Source: Trichoplusia ni
Taxonomy: Eukaryota; Arthropoda; Insecta; Lepidoptera; Noctuidae
Reading direction: 5' to 3'
Length of the DNA stretch: 64,000 nucleotides
Assembly: GCF_003590095.1 (NCBI RefSeq)
Contig: NC_039488.1
Span: 6,386,001 to 6,450,000, forward strand
Positions 10,581-23,421 of the stretch are shown here, piece after piece; within the stretch, counting starts at the first letter, position 1; the number at the start of each line of letters is the position of its first letter. The position numbers and the translations under genes were made by a program. Below the pieces are notes generated by a model. That model was not told the DNA's origin, ran no database searches, and saw only the letters and a program-made list of their open reading frames with translations.

Positions 10581-13500
10581 CATATGGGAAAAGGGTAGGG
10601 TAGTGATGATTCAAGGGGTACTTTTTCTTATAATGTTTATTCATAGATCTCTTTTTCTATGAAAGATCGGTTTAACTGTGAAGAATCGAATCGCCATTGT
10701 GATAAGAACTGTATAGTTAATTATCGGTTAGTTCGATTGGAAGTAAGCTTGTCCGATTGTGTAGCTACGGTACTTTTGTATAAAAGTAAGCATTCAACTA
10801 AAACCAAATTGAATTTTGAACTTTTTTCAACTAAATAAGTCGTCCCACTTATACTGTTTTAGTTACATTAAAGAAGATTGACATCTCTTAGTTTGTAAAC
10901 CAGGATGAGACGCGTGAAAGCCCTGGATTTTAAAGTCCGGATCCTGGACAGGTTTTTCTAAAAATAGTCATTGAGTCGGTTGATCGTGGTCAAGAGTACG
11001 GTGAGTGGAAACTTTAAATGTTTAAAAATGGACAAAAAAATGTAGCCCCGGACGATATCTGGATGGTCTCTAAACTAGGTCAAATCTGGGGAACCCCTAA
11101 CCATCACTTCAAATGTGGTAAAAAGTCAAATAATGTTTAAAAGATGCATATTGAAATTCAAAGATTTTTGCTATAAAATAAAAAAAATAAGCATAATATA
11201 GTGTGAACTAGGTCACATTAATATTATGAATGTCTCTAGCAGCTAACAAAGGCTAGACAGACAATAATTAATTTTAACTGGTATATAGGAAGAATTACAG
11301 AGCATAATATATGATTCGAAATTTTTCTTAATAGAAAAGTATTTTAAGAATCTCGCAAAATATTAAACAAAAACCGAAGACGCGACTCACGGTTAATTAC
11401 CTACTTGTTGTCTTAATCATAGATTCAAGATAAATATCAATAAAAGAATAATAAATAAATATGCAAAGCGAGTTTGCTCTTATTTATTTAGCGTTATTGA
11501 GTCAATTTGACATTGAATGTGTGCCAACATGGCCGCTGTTATACATATATGTGTTCAGCCTTCGTTCAAAAGAGGCTGGATAAATAAATACTCTTTGCTT
11601 TGTCAATCAAAAAGTGAGGTTATGTTGGTTACGCAAATGTCTTACATGAATGGGTAGGTAGATGTATTTTTTAAGTTATTTTCATAATAAAACATTGGCT
11701 GTTCAATAATATTTAATCCATGAAATTAATGTCTGTTGGGATAATTCGAAGGAAATAATTTTTTTTACGGCAGTGTTGAAATTCCTTTGCCAATAATTAA
11801 AATAAATTTAAATTTTACTTTGATCGTGCATTGATTTACTTTTTTAGTTTTTTTTCTAAATTTTAAACTTTTTGTTAGTCTTTTTTTAACACTTGAAATT
11901 GAGAAAAGCTTCTTTGATAAAATCATGGCGTTATCGATATACAACATAATAACGAAAATAATCGAATGAAAACCTCCTACTTTTCGAAGTCGGTTAAAAA
12001 TGGATTTGACAGAGCCAGTAAAAACGATTAAATGTCGACGTTACAACATTGAATGTTCTTTTGATATTTTGTAAAGAAAGAAAAGATGTATTTCGAATTA
12101 AGATGCATAAAGAGCATAGAAATCTAATAATATATTTACATTTCTATGATAAAGGGTGACTAAACCGTTGTCAAAATAAATTATTATGAATCCATCTTTA
12201 AAATGTTACTTTGTGATATTTACTTGACGCAGAATACTCGTAATTTATGCAAATTAATGTTAATTATTGTTAGCATAATAATTAGGTATAAGAGCGATTA
12301 AAACTGAATAGGTAATTAATTATTTGTCTAAAGATTTTATATTAAGACATAAACTACTTATAGTAAGTTCTTTGTATTTATTTTAGAAGATACTTTGTCT
12401 TCTAGCAGATAAATAACCTTATTTTATTGTTTCGTAAGTACTTAAAGTGTAAAACCTACTGAGGCTCTCCGAAGTATCTCATGAACCGTGATAGCTAGAC
12501 TGTAGCAGCTACAAAAACAAGTACAGAACAAAAAAATCGTGGTTAAAAAAATTAGAATGGAATGTATGGAGAGGCCTATGTCCAGCAGCGGACAGCTATA
12601 GACTGAGATGATGATGATGAAAAAAATAAGGGTCAAAAATTTATAGGGTTTTACAAATTCAATGATAGAACGTCAATTTGTTTTTCTTAAGCGTATTCGC
12701 ACTTTACACGGATACATATTTGATACTTGACCGTTTTTGACAATGCCTGCTTGTCAAATACATAAAAAAAAACAGAAAATTATAAATTAAATTACTCTTA
12801 ATATTGCTATCTAACTATGTATTAAGAATAATTTATGACCCAAACTAATCTCTTAGCTTTACAGAAAGTACCTACTTGAGTTGTAAGTTATAATTATTTT
12901 TATATGAGCAATCAAAATTAATGATCATTAGGTTCTAAATAATGACGCGAATTTTAATTTAAGACTTCTTTATAGTGTCATAATTTTTTTATTACCAGTA
13001 TTTAAATAAATATTTATTTTTGTATAATTTCTAATGTATGAAATTTAAATATAAAATAAGTAATGCACTGAAGATGACGTAATTAAAATTTATAATGATT
13101 TTTTACGTAGATAATTAGGCCTATCTTATATTTTAATTTTCTGTATGTGTGTCTGTCACTGAACTCTTAAACGGCTGGACCGATTCGATTTTTTGTTTGT
13201 TGTTTGCTTTTTGAATTGCGCCCTTAATGGTTTAGAGACAAATCGACTGGCAAAAGTAATAATTAATAATTTTACTACGACTTGATCTAAAAAATATTGT
13301 AGTGTATTGTTAAAATATTATCAATTTTACGTTTCTTAAAATGCTGTTTCAATTTGCAGAGTTATATATTGGTTTTCCAAGGTACTTGGTCTATCAAAAT
13401 ACGCATGATTAATCAGCCCTATTTTAACATTTGACATTTACTTTGACAGATGATGAAGTGATTATTCCATTGATTAATTTTAGAAACTTCAGGTCAATAA

Positions 13501-14192
13501 GGTCAATTTTAACGTAATGACTTTCGATGTTGACCTTAAGGTGAAGGTCGCTACACGATGTGTTGAGAGTTCGATTACTGTTGAAGACAAAATATGTATT
13601 TGTGTATACCTAATAATGTTATTTACTTATGTTCACGCAAGTTTGCATAGAACACAATATTTTAATAGTAATGTACAAAGATACTGTCAATTAAAAAAAT
13701 CTTACCCGCGACAAGAGAATTAAAAAAAAATGAGGCATCCATGTGCAAAATTACAATAACACATTAGGTTTAACGTTCGTATGACACTAATTTACTTGTA
13801 AAAGACATAATTGAAATTTTAAACAAAAAATCCGTGCGAGTATTAAAATTGCTAATGTAGCAAAAATCATAAATGCTCCCAAAGCCATTCTTGCAATAAA
13901 TTAATTAGTTTTAGTCGTCATGACCACAGACAAACTGCAAACAGTTTTGTGGGGTTTTATGTAAAAGTAAATATTAATGTTAACTGTTTAATAAATAAAT
14001 AAATAATAAAGACTAATGTTTGGCTATAGAGACATCAAAACATACGGTTTCTTGTCGGTTCTTCTCCATAGGAATGACATTTTGGAACCGCAGAACAAAT
14101 CATTAATGTAAAATTTCAAAAGTGCTAGAAAATAAAATGAAAATGAAGTAAAGGTCTAAAAATAAGGCATCTCTGCCGTAATAATATCTATG
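10581..14192. other. Intergenic AT-rich region, no gene seen
   Basis: No exon or RNA gene is supported. Small repeat pieces only: TTTTCGAAGTCGGTTAAAAA near 11975, TATCTCATGAACCGTGATAGC at 12475-12510, TATGTCCAGCAGCGGACAGC at 12578, and CTGTCACTGAACTCTTAAACGG near 13155. Confidence 0.55.
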
Positions 14193-14442
14193 TCTATACT
14201 AATATATAATATGGAGAGTTTGTTTGTTTGTTTGAACGCGCTAATCTCAGGAACTACTGGTTCGAAAAAATATTTTTGTGTTGAATAGACCATTCATCGC
14301 GGAAGGTTTTACGCTATATACCATCACGCTGCGACTAATAGGAGCGACGATACGATGGAAAATGTGGAAAAAAACAGGGAAAGTTATTCATCTTCGAGGG
14401 CTTATATCTTCTAACCACGCGGACGAAGTCGCGGGCAATAGT
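14193..14442 (+). mobile_element. Lep1-type Helitron
   Basis: It starts TCTATACTAATATATAATATG and ends GACGAAGTCGCGGGCAATAG; the terminal CTAG is damaged. Confidence 0.7.
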
Positions 14443-14469
14443 ATTGTAGGCAGCGTATTGTATTATATA

Positions 14470-14672
14470 TCCTACTAATATTATAAACGCAAGAGTTTGT
14501 AAGTATAGATGTTTGTTCCTCTGTAACGCAAAAACTACTGAACGGATTCAGACGAAACTTGGTACACAGATAGTTTATACCCAGAAATAACATATAGGAT
14601 TTTCATCAATATTTTATGTTCCCATGGGATCATTTTCGATTTGTAGCGAGTGGACCCGCGGGCAACAGCTAG
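14470..14672 (+). mobile_element. Helitron, second subfamily
   Basis: It starts TCCTACTAATATTATAAACG, has AACTACTGAACGGATTCAGA in the middle and ends GGACCCGCGGGCAACAGCTAG. It lies 27 bp after the previous Helitron. Confidence 0.7.
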
Positions 14673-15289
14673 CAAACTTCACAGTATTTCTTAATTCGAG
14701 GAAAAGCACCGTACTGCAACATTTCTCGGTTGTTAAACCGCCATTACCGACCTGTTGGTTATTACATGGTTATGTAACTACTGAAGTACTTTCTTACTTT
14801 CACAACGATCTTAAAATGACAGTTTTCTTCGTTTATTTCTGTTATTTTAACTGTTACGTCACGGCTAGACTGCCCAAAATGTTTGTTTTCATGCAGTTCC
14901 TGAGTTAACTATATTCAAATAAACAAACAGAAAAAAATAAACTTCTCCAGCTTTATAATTTTATATACTTACTTACATCGCATAGATATGTAAGTAACTT
15001 GAATTACTTGATAACCAATCATGTCGTTATTTCTGTGAATAACTCGTATCATAAAACCTTATTCTTGTCTTTATATAGAGTACAGGTTAACAAGGCACTA
15101 TAATAAACAGGAAAATCTGTTTATTATAGTATATGATACATGTATTGTGTAATTCTATTGCTTGAGATAATCTTTATAATATTATTAATAGTCTTTTGCA
15201 ATTTCAGATTATTATTACGTGATTTTTTTAGTTTTGTGTTGTATCCCAATTTATTTTGTGCAGTCATATTTTTTGCACTTAAGAAAGCA

Positions 15290-15630
15290 ATAATTAAAAT
15301 TAAACACCAAAATATTCATCGGCTTCGCTGCCGGCTGGGAGTGTGCCCAAAAAGCTGGCAGCATTGCCACGTTGAATGGCAATGCTAATCCTCTGAGCTA
15401 GGTAAAAGCTAGCCTTTGGGCCACGGGAAGTGTTAACAATACTCTTTGCAAGATCTTTAAATGCGTTTAGGCACTCGGCCCCTACGGCTCAAAAGATTCG
15501 ACCCCAAACGGCTCAAAGAAGTAACTACCAACCAGATTACTATATTTGCGCCGTTTGAGATTCTCAGCAGCCGCGGCAGCAGAGCCAGCACAGCACGAAG
15601 ATCCGGGAAGATGAGATGGCGTAAGAGTAT
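15290..15630. other. GC-richer unclassified block with a short hairpin
   Basis: This stretch is visibly richer in G+C than its flanks. A 10-bp perfect stem (15360-15369 with 15377-15386, 7-nt loop) is present. Small ORFs have no recognisable domain. It may be part of a transposon I do not know. Confidence 0.35.
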
Positions 15631-15885
15631 CATCATCCTAGCCTGTTCCCAACTATGTTGGGGTCGGCTTCCAGTCTAACCGGATTCAGCTAGGTACCAG
15701 TTTATTACAAGGAGCGACTGCCTATCTGACCTCCTCAACCCAGTTACCTGGGCGACACGATACCATAGATTACTAAATAGTTACTACGACGATACCCTTT
15801 AGTTAGACTGGTTATCAGACTTTCAAACGTCTGACAACCTGTAACGATTGTCAAAGATGTATGAATAACAGCCGGGGCTCACAAT
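15630..15885 (-). mobile_element. 5S-headed SINE-like family E, most of the tail
   Basis: CCAACTATGTTGGGGTCGGC, CAGTCTAACCGGATTCAGCT, GGAGCGACTGCCTATCTGAC and ACCCAGTTACCTGGG are intact. Confidence 0.65.
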
Positions 15886-16014
15886 AAGTTTATTAAATTA
15901 AGATAATGCTTTTCACATTCACATTATTTACAAACATTCAAGTACTTATAACAGTATATTATCAGTCATTTTGTTGTTTTACAGCCAACAATTATTAACT
16001 TAGATACAGCAATT

Positions 16015-16247
16015 CGACGACCTCCGTGGTCGAGTGGCGTACGCACCGGTTTCAAGGTGTCGCTAGCTCTGAGGTCCCGGGTTCGATCCCCGGTCGGGTC
16101 GATGTAAAAATTAACATTTCTACATTGTCTCGGGTCTGGGTGTTTGTGGTACCTTCGTTGTATCTGAATTCCATAACACAAGTGCTTCAGCAACTTACTT
16201 TGGGTTCAGAACAATGTATGTGATGTTGTCCGCATTTATTTATTTAA
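16015..16247 (+). mobile_element. tRNA-derived SINE, family D, full length
   Basis: The tRNA-like head has A box GTGGTCGAGTGGCGTACGC and B box CGGGTTCGATCCCCGG. A body with TGTCTCGGGTCTGGGTGTTT follows, and the tail ends GTCCGCATTTATTTATTT. A near-copy lies at 57270-57492 and a partial one at 36597-36763. The head resembles a tRNA but its repetition argues against a functional tRNA gene. Confidence 0.8.
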
Positions 16248-16429
16248 TTAACTACTGCAGCCCACCTAATGATTGTTATTTGCGTAAAAGTTAATTATTA
16301 CGGTTATTATTAACGCTTATCAGATAGAGTGTGAATATAAAAGTTGGAGATTTATTTATGGCAGTAAAATGAAAGAAGATTCTCTTATTTTTAGAATGAA
16401 TTACCCAAAGGGTAAAAATGAGGAACAAT

Positions 16430-16535
16430 ATTACTGAGGCACCGTTGTCTGTCCGGCTGTACGTTCGTTTGTGACTAGGCTGTATCTCAACAACCGCAAT
16501 AGATAGATAGTTAATTGAGTAACAGATATTGTAAT
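16430..16535 (+). repeat. Dispersed repeat fragment
   Basis: GTCTGTCCGGCTGTACGTTCG and CTAGGCTGTATCTCAACAACC recall the repeat at 55975-56160 (CACCAGGCTGTATCTCATG). Confidence 0.4.
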
Positions 16536-16829
16536 TTGGTTACCATAATAAAATAAACATCGGTATTAAGTAACGATTGCTATGGTAAAAAAAAATGCTG
16601 TGTAATAAATTTTGTTGCTTCGTTTTCTTTTGTTTATTTGTATGAGATCCATACAAATACTTATTTTTCTTATAATGGTGTTCATTCTTATCAAAATAAT
16701 ACGTTAAGTGCAACAAGTATTTACTTTTAAACAAAGTTTCCCTTAACATCATTTAATTTCAGTAAATATCTTAAGGGATATCACTATTTTAACATATCCC
16801 CGCAGCAAAACAATCATTATTGTATACAA

Positions 16830-16848
16830 AGTCGCGGGCAACAGCTAG
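16830..16848 (+). mobile_element. Helitron 3' terminus only
   Basis: AGTCGCGGGCAACAGCTAG followed by T matches the 3' end of the Lep1-type copies. No 5' part is present. Confidence 0.5.
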
Positions 16849-17228
16849 TTTAATATAAAACGGTGTACATTAATGCTCAAGCATACTTTTTATTCACCTT
16901 GCGATCTTGTATATTATGTAATTTTCCTTAATTATGCTGGTCAAAGGTCGATTGTTCGGTCAAACAATAAGAACAGTGTAAAAAAGGAAAAAAAAACAAG
17001 GTTTTAACGTTGTTTGTGATAACTTTGTAATGTATACTCTAAGCGAGTTAAGAATTATCAAGGGAGTTTTAATAATAATTGTTTGAAATTTTACATGTTT
17101 CTTCTATAAGTGTATGATTTTTAAAGCAGTTTTCTACTAATGGGAGAAAATGGAAAACTATTAAGTTTTATTTAAAAAAAAAAGACTCCCGTATTAAAGA
17201 GTTTAATCATCATGTCGCGAAGGTTTCA

Positions 17229-17350
17229 CAAACATTCAAGTAACAGCACAAAGACACCCAGACTCAGGACAAGCATTCGTGGAACTCACAAATGCTTGTC
17301 CTGCGCTGGGATTTAAACCGCGAAACGTCGCGCACAGTTGCTGCTTAAGA
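17229..17350 (-). mobile_element. SINE family B, partial
   Basis: ACACCCAGACTCAGGACAAG, CATTCGTGGA and CGCGCACAGT mark a decayed minus-strand copy with a weak B box. Confidence 0.55.
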
Positions 17351-17519
17351 GAATAGGAATAATTTCAAACTCAATTCAATTGCCATTCATTCATCCGCCA
17401 TTGTAAAATAGCAGAATAGGGGCCTAGACTGTATCCAAAGGTGATATTTTTAAACAAACTCTTGACACTATCTATTAGCATAATTACAAACTGACAAACA
17501 AACAAACATATTCGTATTT

Positions 17520-17665
17520 GTATTATTGGTACTTATCCCGTTGCCCGGATAACTGGCTTGAGATGGTCAGATAGGCAGTCGCTCCTTGTAAAACATTGGT
17601 ACTTAGCTGCATCCGGTTAGACTGGAAGCCGACCCCAACATAGTTGGGAAACCCTAAGCAGCTGA
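17520..17665 (+). mobile_element. Family E fragment, tail
   Basis: AGATAGGCAGTCGCTCCTTG, CCGGTTAGACTGGAAGCCGA and ACATAGTTGGGAA in order. Confidence 0.6.
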
Positions 17666-17911
17666 TAGACTAACTTTTTCACGTGACTTTGCATTACCGT
17701 TTTTGTATTTAAATAAAAGGTGATTTCAATGCCATTGTTGCTATTTTTGTTGAGAGTTGTATTTTATAGAAAATGCGTGAACCTCCTTTGATAATCAATT
17801 TAATTACGTTGGTATCAATGATGTACTTATAAGGGCTAATAAAGGACTTTGTAATTATAGAGTATGAAGGCAAACGGTGAGACAGTTACAGTGTAATTTT
17901 TATTATAAAAA

Positions 17912-18012
17912 CTAGCTGTTGCCCGCGGGCTTGCTCGCTATAAATGATCCCACGGGAACATAAAATCGGGATAAAATCGTTTTTTTTAAATATGTCTGAC
18001 GGACTTAACAGA
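17912..18012 (-). mobile_element. Helitron 3' part
   Basis: On the plus strand CTAGCTGTTGCCCGCGGGC and then GATCCCACGGGAACATAAAA; this is the 3' half of the second Helitron subfamily in reverse. Confidence 0.55.
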
Positions 18013-18039
18013 TTTATGTATAAGATTTAGTTAAATGGC

Positions 18040-18240
18040 GTTGTTTCTCTTTTCAGTCACGGGATCACTTCATGTGAATAGACCCGGTCCTTTTTAAAGG
18101 CTTGCACGGGGACACAGGTCCAACATGTAGTGGCCTTGTTGAGAACTTTAATCTAAAATGTGATGGGGTATCTACCAGGGGCCATCCACCCCTGTTCTAT
18201 TAAAGAACAAACATGGACGACCCAAGGTAGCTACAAAACT
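18040..18240 (+). repeat. Unclassified repeat R, copy 1
   Basis: Shares, in reverse complement, several blocks with 61885-62020, such as GCACGGGGA, TTGTTGAGAACTTTA and GATGGGG. No terminal structure is clear. Confidence 0.5.
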
Positions 18241-19121
18241 ATTGCAAATTGTAATGTGTATAAATAATAAGGGCTATTGGTATATTGGTAATGTTAAATG
18301 GAATGGTTTCAACTTTCAATAGCGTTGTTTATTATTACAAATATCGAATTGAGAACCCACACTTTTAAGTCGGTTAAAATATGTATAGTCTCTTAAAACT
18401 GCATATTTTATATTTTATATAAACGTCTACCAAATAAAATATTAATAAAATGAACTAAGAAACACATAAATATAACTATTTTATTATCCATTATTTATTC
18501 CTCATTTATTTCAAACTGATATTATGATACTTAATAAAATTTAATTATTTTGTATGTATTAAGTAATAATATTAAAAGATATCTCAAGATTTACTAAACC
18601 GATTATGATAAAACTCTTACATGAACATGCAGTTATTTCTCATCAGAAATAACTGGGTTTTCTACTGAGTTTATAGTTAAAAATATATTGTTTTTGCCTC
18701 GGATCGAACTGGCACTGATGATTTAAAACTTATCGATCTTACTACAAGACTACTTCGAATAAATATTCGGAGAACCATTGCCAAAGCAAAATTACGTGTT
18801 TATACAAATATTTGGTGTCAAAACGTATCGCGAAGTCGACACACAATAAGTATTACAACACTTGTTATATTTTTTGCTTTATATTTCAATGCTAAAAACT
18901 GACAAAAAACTCTGCAAATAGTATTTAATGTAAAATAAACTGTTACAATGCATAATATATAAGCGTTTCATTTAGGGTGAAAGTATAATATAAATAGAAT
19001 AATTTGTTTTGGTTGTAAGCATTTTAGCTTTATTTTGTTGATTTTTCGAAATAAATTTGGGACACACTTCTTTTAGTGACAAATAAATTAACAAAAAAAA
19101 AACTTATTAAAATACAACTAA

Positions 19122-19334
19122 TCCCTACTAATATTATAAATGCGAAAGTAACACTGTCTGTCTGATACGCTTTCACGCTAAGTACGCTAAACCAATGAAC
19201 TGTTTTTAATGAAATTTGGTACAGAGATAGAGTTGACCTTGAGAAAGAGTTTTTATCCTGGACTTTTGAAGAGTTCTCTTGGAAACGGGATATAACCGAC
19301 CTCGACGCGGGCGAAGCCGCGGGCGAAAAACTAG
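19122..19334 (+). mobile_element. Helitron, third subfamily
   Basis: It starts TCCCTACTAATATTATAAATG, has GAAATTTGGTACAGAGATAG, and ends GAAGCCGCGGGCGAAAAACTAG followed by T. Confidence 0.7.
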
Positions 19335-21140
19335 TATAATATATCTAGTAAAAACACCAGTAATTCCTTATCCAACAAACGCAAACCCACAACAAAATAT
19401 GCACAAGTATTGCCGATAATATTAATGATAATTCCTTATACCTATCGCAAAAACATAAACTGCAATAATTACACAATTGAATTAACATCTGTTATTGATT
19501 TCCCAAGGTGACTAATATGTACCCGGTTAAGTCTAACTACGTTTTAAGTATCACTATTTTACACCTTAAAGTGACAGTTAACTTAAGCGTAACTTAAAGT
19601 TAAGTATTATTAATTCACTTACCGGTAAAAGTATTTTAAGTCCACTCACACAGTTTTTGTCAATACGTGCGCACGCGCCGAATGCGCAAGAGTCACTGAA
19701 TATGGCTGGCATCGTAACTGTTTGTTGTTTTAGAGATCCTTGAGGCGTTATTGAAAACCTGTTTTGGTGATCGTATTTAATTATGTTCTTGTGGTTTTTG
19801 GAGGAAAATGAGTAGAAATGTAGGTTTTTTTGTGTAAGTTATGATGCCGTTGCAAAGTTGTGTTATTTGTAGGTCTTGTATTACTTGGTGATGTTGCAAT
19901 TATAGGAAATAAATTTGCGATTGGTTATTTATAAAAGTAGTCAATGTGCTTAACTGTTCGTTAGAGTTTAGTTTAGTTTATATTTTAAAGATCAACCATA
20001 TTGATTAACCTTCAATTTTATGGTTATTTCATGTTATTATTGGCAATAACAATGCGCCAACTTAAATAACTCTTCGTAGAAAGTCTATTGTCTTGCTAGC
20101 TGTTCAAGAAATGCAGCCTCGTGAAAGACGGACAAACTGTGTAGCCTTAATTATTGTATTCCTTTTTACCTCTTAGGTAGAGAACTCTAAAAAAAAATAA
20201 GAATCTTTTCAAACACTTTGTTTATTAAACATACGGAACCAAACACATTTTAACGGTGTATTTCACGAGTTAAGATAGTCAGGAGTAGCGAAGCGTGAAG
20301 GATTGTTTGCCGGAACGCCATGACAGTTTGCGGCGTCACTTAGAATGTACAGAGATAAAAATAATGCCTATAAATAGTTGTGTAATTTGGGAAAAGGTCT
20401 AGTCTAGACCTAGAGGGTTTGTTGTCAGCTAGGTATCTTATTAACTGAGTTAAATATTGCCTTTGGACATATTTTTCTTGTTCTACAGACCTTATTTCGA
20501 CTAAAGAAAAGAAAAAAATAGTGTTTTCCCAGAAAATTGGGTTGCCATTTTAAATGCCTCTGAGTTTTAGTACAATAATTCTAGTAAGTGTTACTTAACG
20601 TCAGCTATTTACGTTTGCTATCATGTAGCCACAAGTTACGTAGTAACTATTTAGTAATCTGTGCCACAAGTTTCAGTAGTAAGATGATTTTGTTCAGTCA
20701 TCAGTGTATGTTAAAAACTACTTAATCTTCCATCCCCTTTTTACCCGTTTTGAGTTGAGTGGAAGTGAGTGACAGTTATACTGACTAATACCCACCCATG
20801 TTCCTTCCTTTGCCCTTCGTGTATCGGGGCCACGATAACTCTTTCAGACAATCCTACTGCCTCGGCAGGCATCAGTCCTAATGGGTTCAACAGAGCTTGC
20901 TGACATCTCTTTGCGGCGCGCGTGGAACACTCATGTGCCGTCCAGCACGGGCCTGGTCTTGATCGGGCTGTGAACTACCCATCAGTCACCGCTCGCAGGC
21001 CGGTGGCGGGGCGTCTTCATGTGTCTCCCAAAGCTAACATTTTCCCTTCATTCAGTTGGGACAGGCTTTCCAATAATTGTTTGCGGTAGTCTATGATAGC
21101 ATGATCGTTTGGACTATAGAAAACGGCGAAAAAATTCCGG
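19335..21140. other. Intergenic region, no gene seen
   Basis: Mostly unique-looking AT-rich sequence. A GC-richer stretch at 20780-21060 (GGCGCGCGTGGAACACTC, CAGGCCGGTGGCGGGGC) resembles transposon UTR rather than an exon, and no long reading frame supports a gene. Confidence 0.45.
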
Positions 21141-21144
21141 TAGT

Positions 21145-21300
21145 TTCAAAATCAAAATCAAAAGTTTTTTCATTTCAAATTAGCCGTTTTCCAGGCACTT
21201 TTGAAACGATGATGACTCTAGTTGCGCGGTTCCAAAGTGTCATTGTTATGGAGAAGAATCGGCAAACAACTTCCTAAGCCGCTAAGAAACCGGCACATCC
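21145..21300 (-). mobile_element. LINE 3'-end fragment, jockey/CR1 type
   Basis: A run of CAAAATCAAAATCAAAAG on the plus strand is the (TTTTGA)n tail of a minus-strand LINE, followed by 3'UTR-like text (GGCACTTTTGAAACG) shared with 29911-30110. Confidence 0.5.
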
Positions 21301-21694
21301 CCACACCTTGCCCTTAACGCAAGAAGGCATAATAACCTGTTGGGTCACAAAAATACTTTAGTATACTTAAAACTACATTCAGAACCTCACCTAAAAATCT
21401 TGTATTTTTTGAGACACGCGGTTAGCACGTTATACCGGCGTTTGCGCAGCTTCGGTCATCGTTTTCGTTTGTACTTTTTGCCTATAATGAGATTCTTCAA
21501 ACCGGACTTGACGTACATACTTACATTGTTTATTCATGAAGCTAGCACCTCTGATTAGTACCTATTACTTACGGCATAATATTTTTTATACATCCAACAA
21601 CTGACGTCAAATAAAAAAAGTACATTCCAAAGGGGATGTTATCATTTTTATAATGTCCGAGTTAGAGTTTAATGCATTATAATGGATACTTACG

Positions 21695-22000
21695 ATATTT
21701 TTTGTCCAGCAAACTAAAATTGACCAAACTAACACTAAATGAAACTTACGCGTGACGTCACGATAGTGTACATATTTATTTTTTACCACAAATGTTAGTA
21801 TACATTATGGTTGGCCATAAACAATTTGATTTAAATTTTAAGAAATCGTTACGTCACAACCCTCTCCTAAACTTTAATGCAGTTTATATTTGTCGATTTT
21901 TGTTGTTCAAAAAAAGGCAAAAGTACTTATCTCACATTTTATTATTATCTAACGGGATTAAATAGATTTTTACTTGTATCCCAGTCATCATCCCTCAAAT
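21695..22000 (+). repeat. Dispersed repeat K, copy 1, with CRE-like palindrome
   Basis: It has TGACGTCA at 21753-21760, then ATCGTTACGTCACAA, CCTAAACTTTAA and CCCAGTCATCATCCC. The same order recurs at 26847-27090 and 37365-37640. Confidence 0.6.
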
Positions 22001-22405
22001 TGCCAATCCTTCACCGCTTCACAAGTGCTGTGAAATAAGAAACGGGGCAGCAAAATACCACAAAACAAGGTCTTTCCATTTTTAAAGAGGTTACAAAATA
22101 TGATATATTGCAACGTGTGAACTTACACCAAGAGTCCTTGGCATCGTAGCTCTGGAACTGCTGAATCAATTTCTATGCGGTTTTTAGGGTGCCCAGCAGT
22201 TTTTTCAGCCTGAAAAAATCCGATCAAGTGCCAATTGGACTCTCAGACTCTTTTTCCGTGCAAAATGGCTAAAAAAAAAAACTTCCAAGAATATGGAATT
22301 CATCTACCCAATATATGACCATTCCAACGGTTGCTTAACCTTGTCATTATTTTATGTAAAAAATTCAATCTGTAGTTGTAATTTTCATAAGGTGATACGT
22401 ACAGA

Positions 22406-22712
22406 CAGTGCCGGCGCGGCGGCGTAAGGGCCACTGACACCCCGGGCGAAAATATTGTGGCGCCCACTTGAGGGAAGTAATATCAAGTGTTAGTTTTTTG
22501 CTGATCCCAAGTAAAATTATATTAAGAATTTCATCTTTCCTTTAGCGTTACGTTTGGCGGTGGAAGTATTCCACCTCTAGGGTAGAGCACAGTTCTGAGG
22601 GTTTGCGCCAGGAGAGGCAAGAGACTCCAACTTCAGACCTTGGCGCCCCCCAGAATTTGTCGCCCAAGGCCACCGCCCCATCACGCCCCCCCCCCCTCTT
22701 ACGCCGGCACTG
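22406..22712. mobile_element. hAT-type MITE, copy 2, with perfect 8-bp target duplication
   Basis: The ends are CAGTGCCGGCG and CGCCGGCACTG. The flanking octamer CGTACAGA is present at 22398-22405 and 22713-22720. Eight-base duplications plus a CAGTG-type terminus point to the hAT superfamily. The body is almost identical to 9088-9380; an extra GGCGCGGC at the left end and a run of C near the right end differ. Confidence 0.88.
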
Positions 22713-23170
22713 CGTACAGACAGCGATGCCGTAGTAATACTTTTCCGTTTTAAACCTTTGCTTACAGAACCCTAAAAATAATTTTCATTGTATTTCTCTT
22801 GATCTATTCAAAGATTATCTTCTTTGACAATTATTCGTAAACATAGTCTATTGCTAGCATAATTAGGTATATAGTGCAGTTTTTTTAATTATGATTGCAG
22901 TGTATTAAACTTAATAACGCTGTTTGGTTAATGGTCCAAACAATTTAACCGTGCACGATGGCTTTAGAGTTCGGTAATCAAATAGTATAATCACTTTCTT
23001 TATAGTTATTATAAATTGCGTTTCCAAAAGAGATGTGCGATGGAAATGTGTAGTGCGAGCTATGCGAGGATGTCCGCTGAGCCGTTTCCACCAGAGCTGT
23101 GCTGGTCCATACGAGGTAAGTTCAAGTTTTCTTATTACTTTCAAACGGTTCGAACGATTTTTATCAAACA

Positions 23171-23421
23171 CTAGCTGTTGCCCGCGACTTCGTCCCCGTG
23201 GGTAGAAGATAAAAGTTATGATTTATACCTGCCCTGTCTTTCACATTTTCCATTGTATCTTCGCTCCTATTAGTCGCAGCGTGATGGTTTATAGCCTAAA
23301 GCCTTCCTCGATGAAAGGTCTATTCAACACAAAAATATTTTTTCAATTTGGACCTGTAGTTCCTGAGATTAGTGCGTTCAAACAAACAATCAAACAAACT
23401 CTTCAGCTTTATATATTAATC
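23171..23421 (-). mobile_element. Lep1-type Helitron
   Basis: A reverse copy from CTAGCTGTTGCCCGCGACTT to CTCTTCAGCTTTATATATTAA. Confidence 0.72.

Noticed and set aside
16020..16100. tRNA gene candidate with good A and B boxes
   Set aside because: The same head and a long non-tRNA tail recur at 57270 and, without the head, at 36597, so it is a SINE.
20780..21060. Possible exon in a GC-richer stretch
   Set aside because: No frame longer than a few dozen codons and no domain; more like transposon untranslated sequence.
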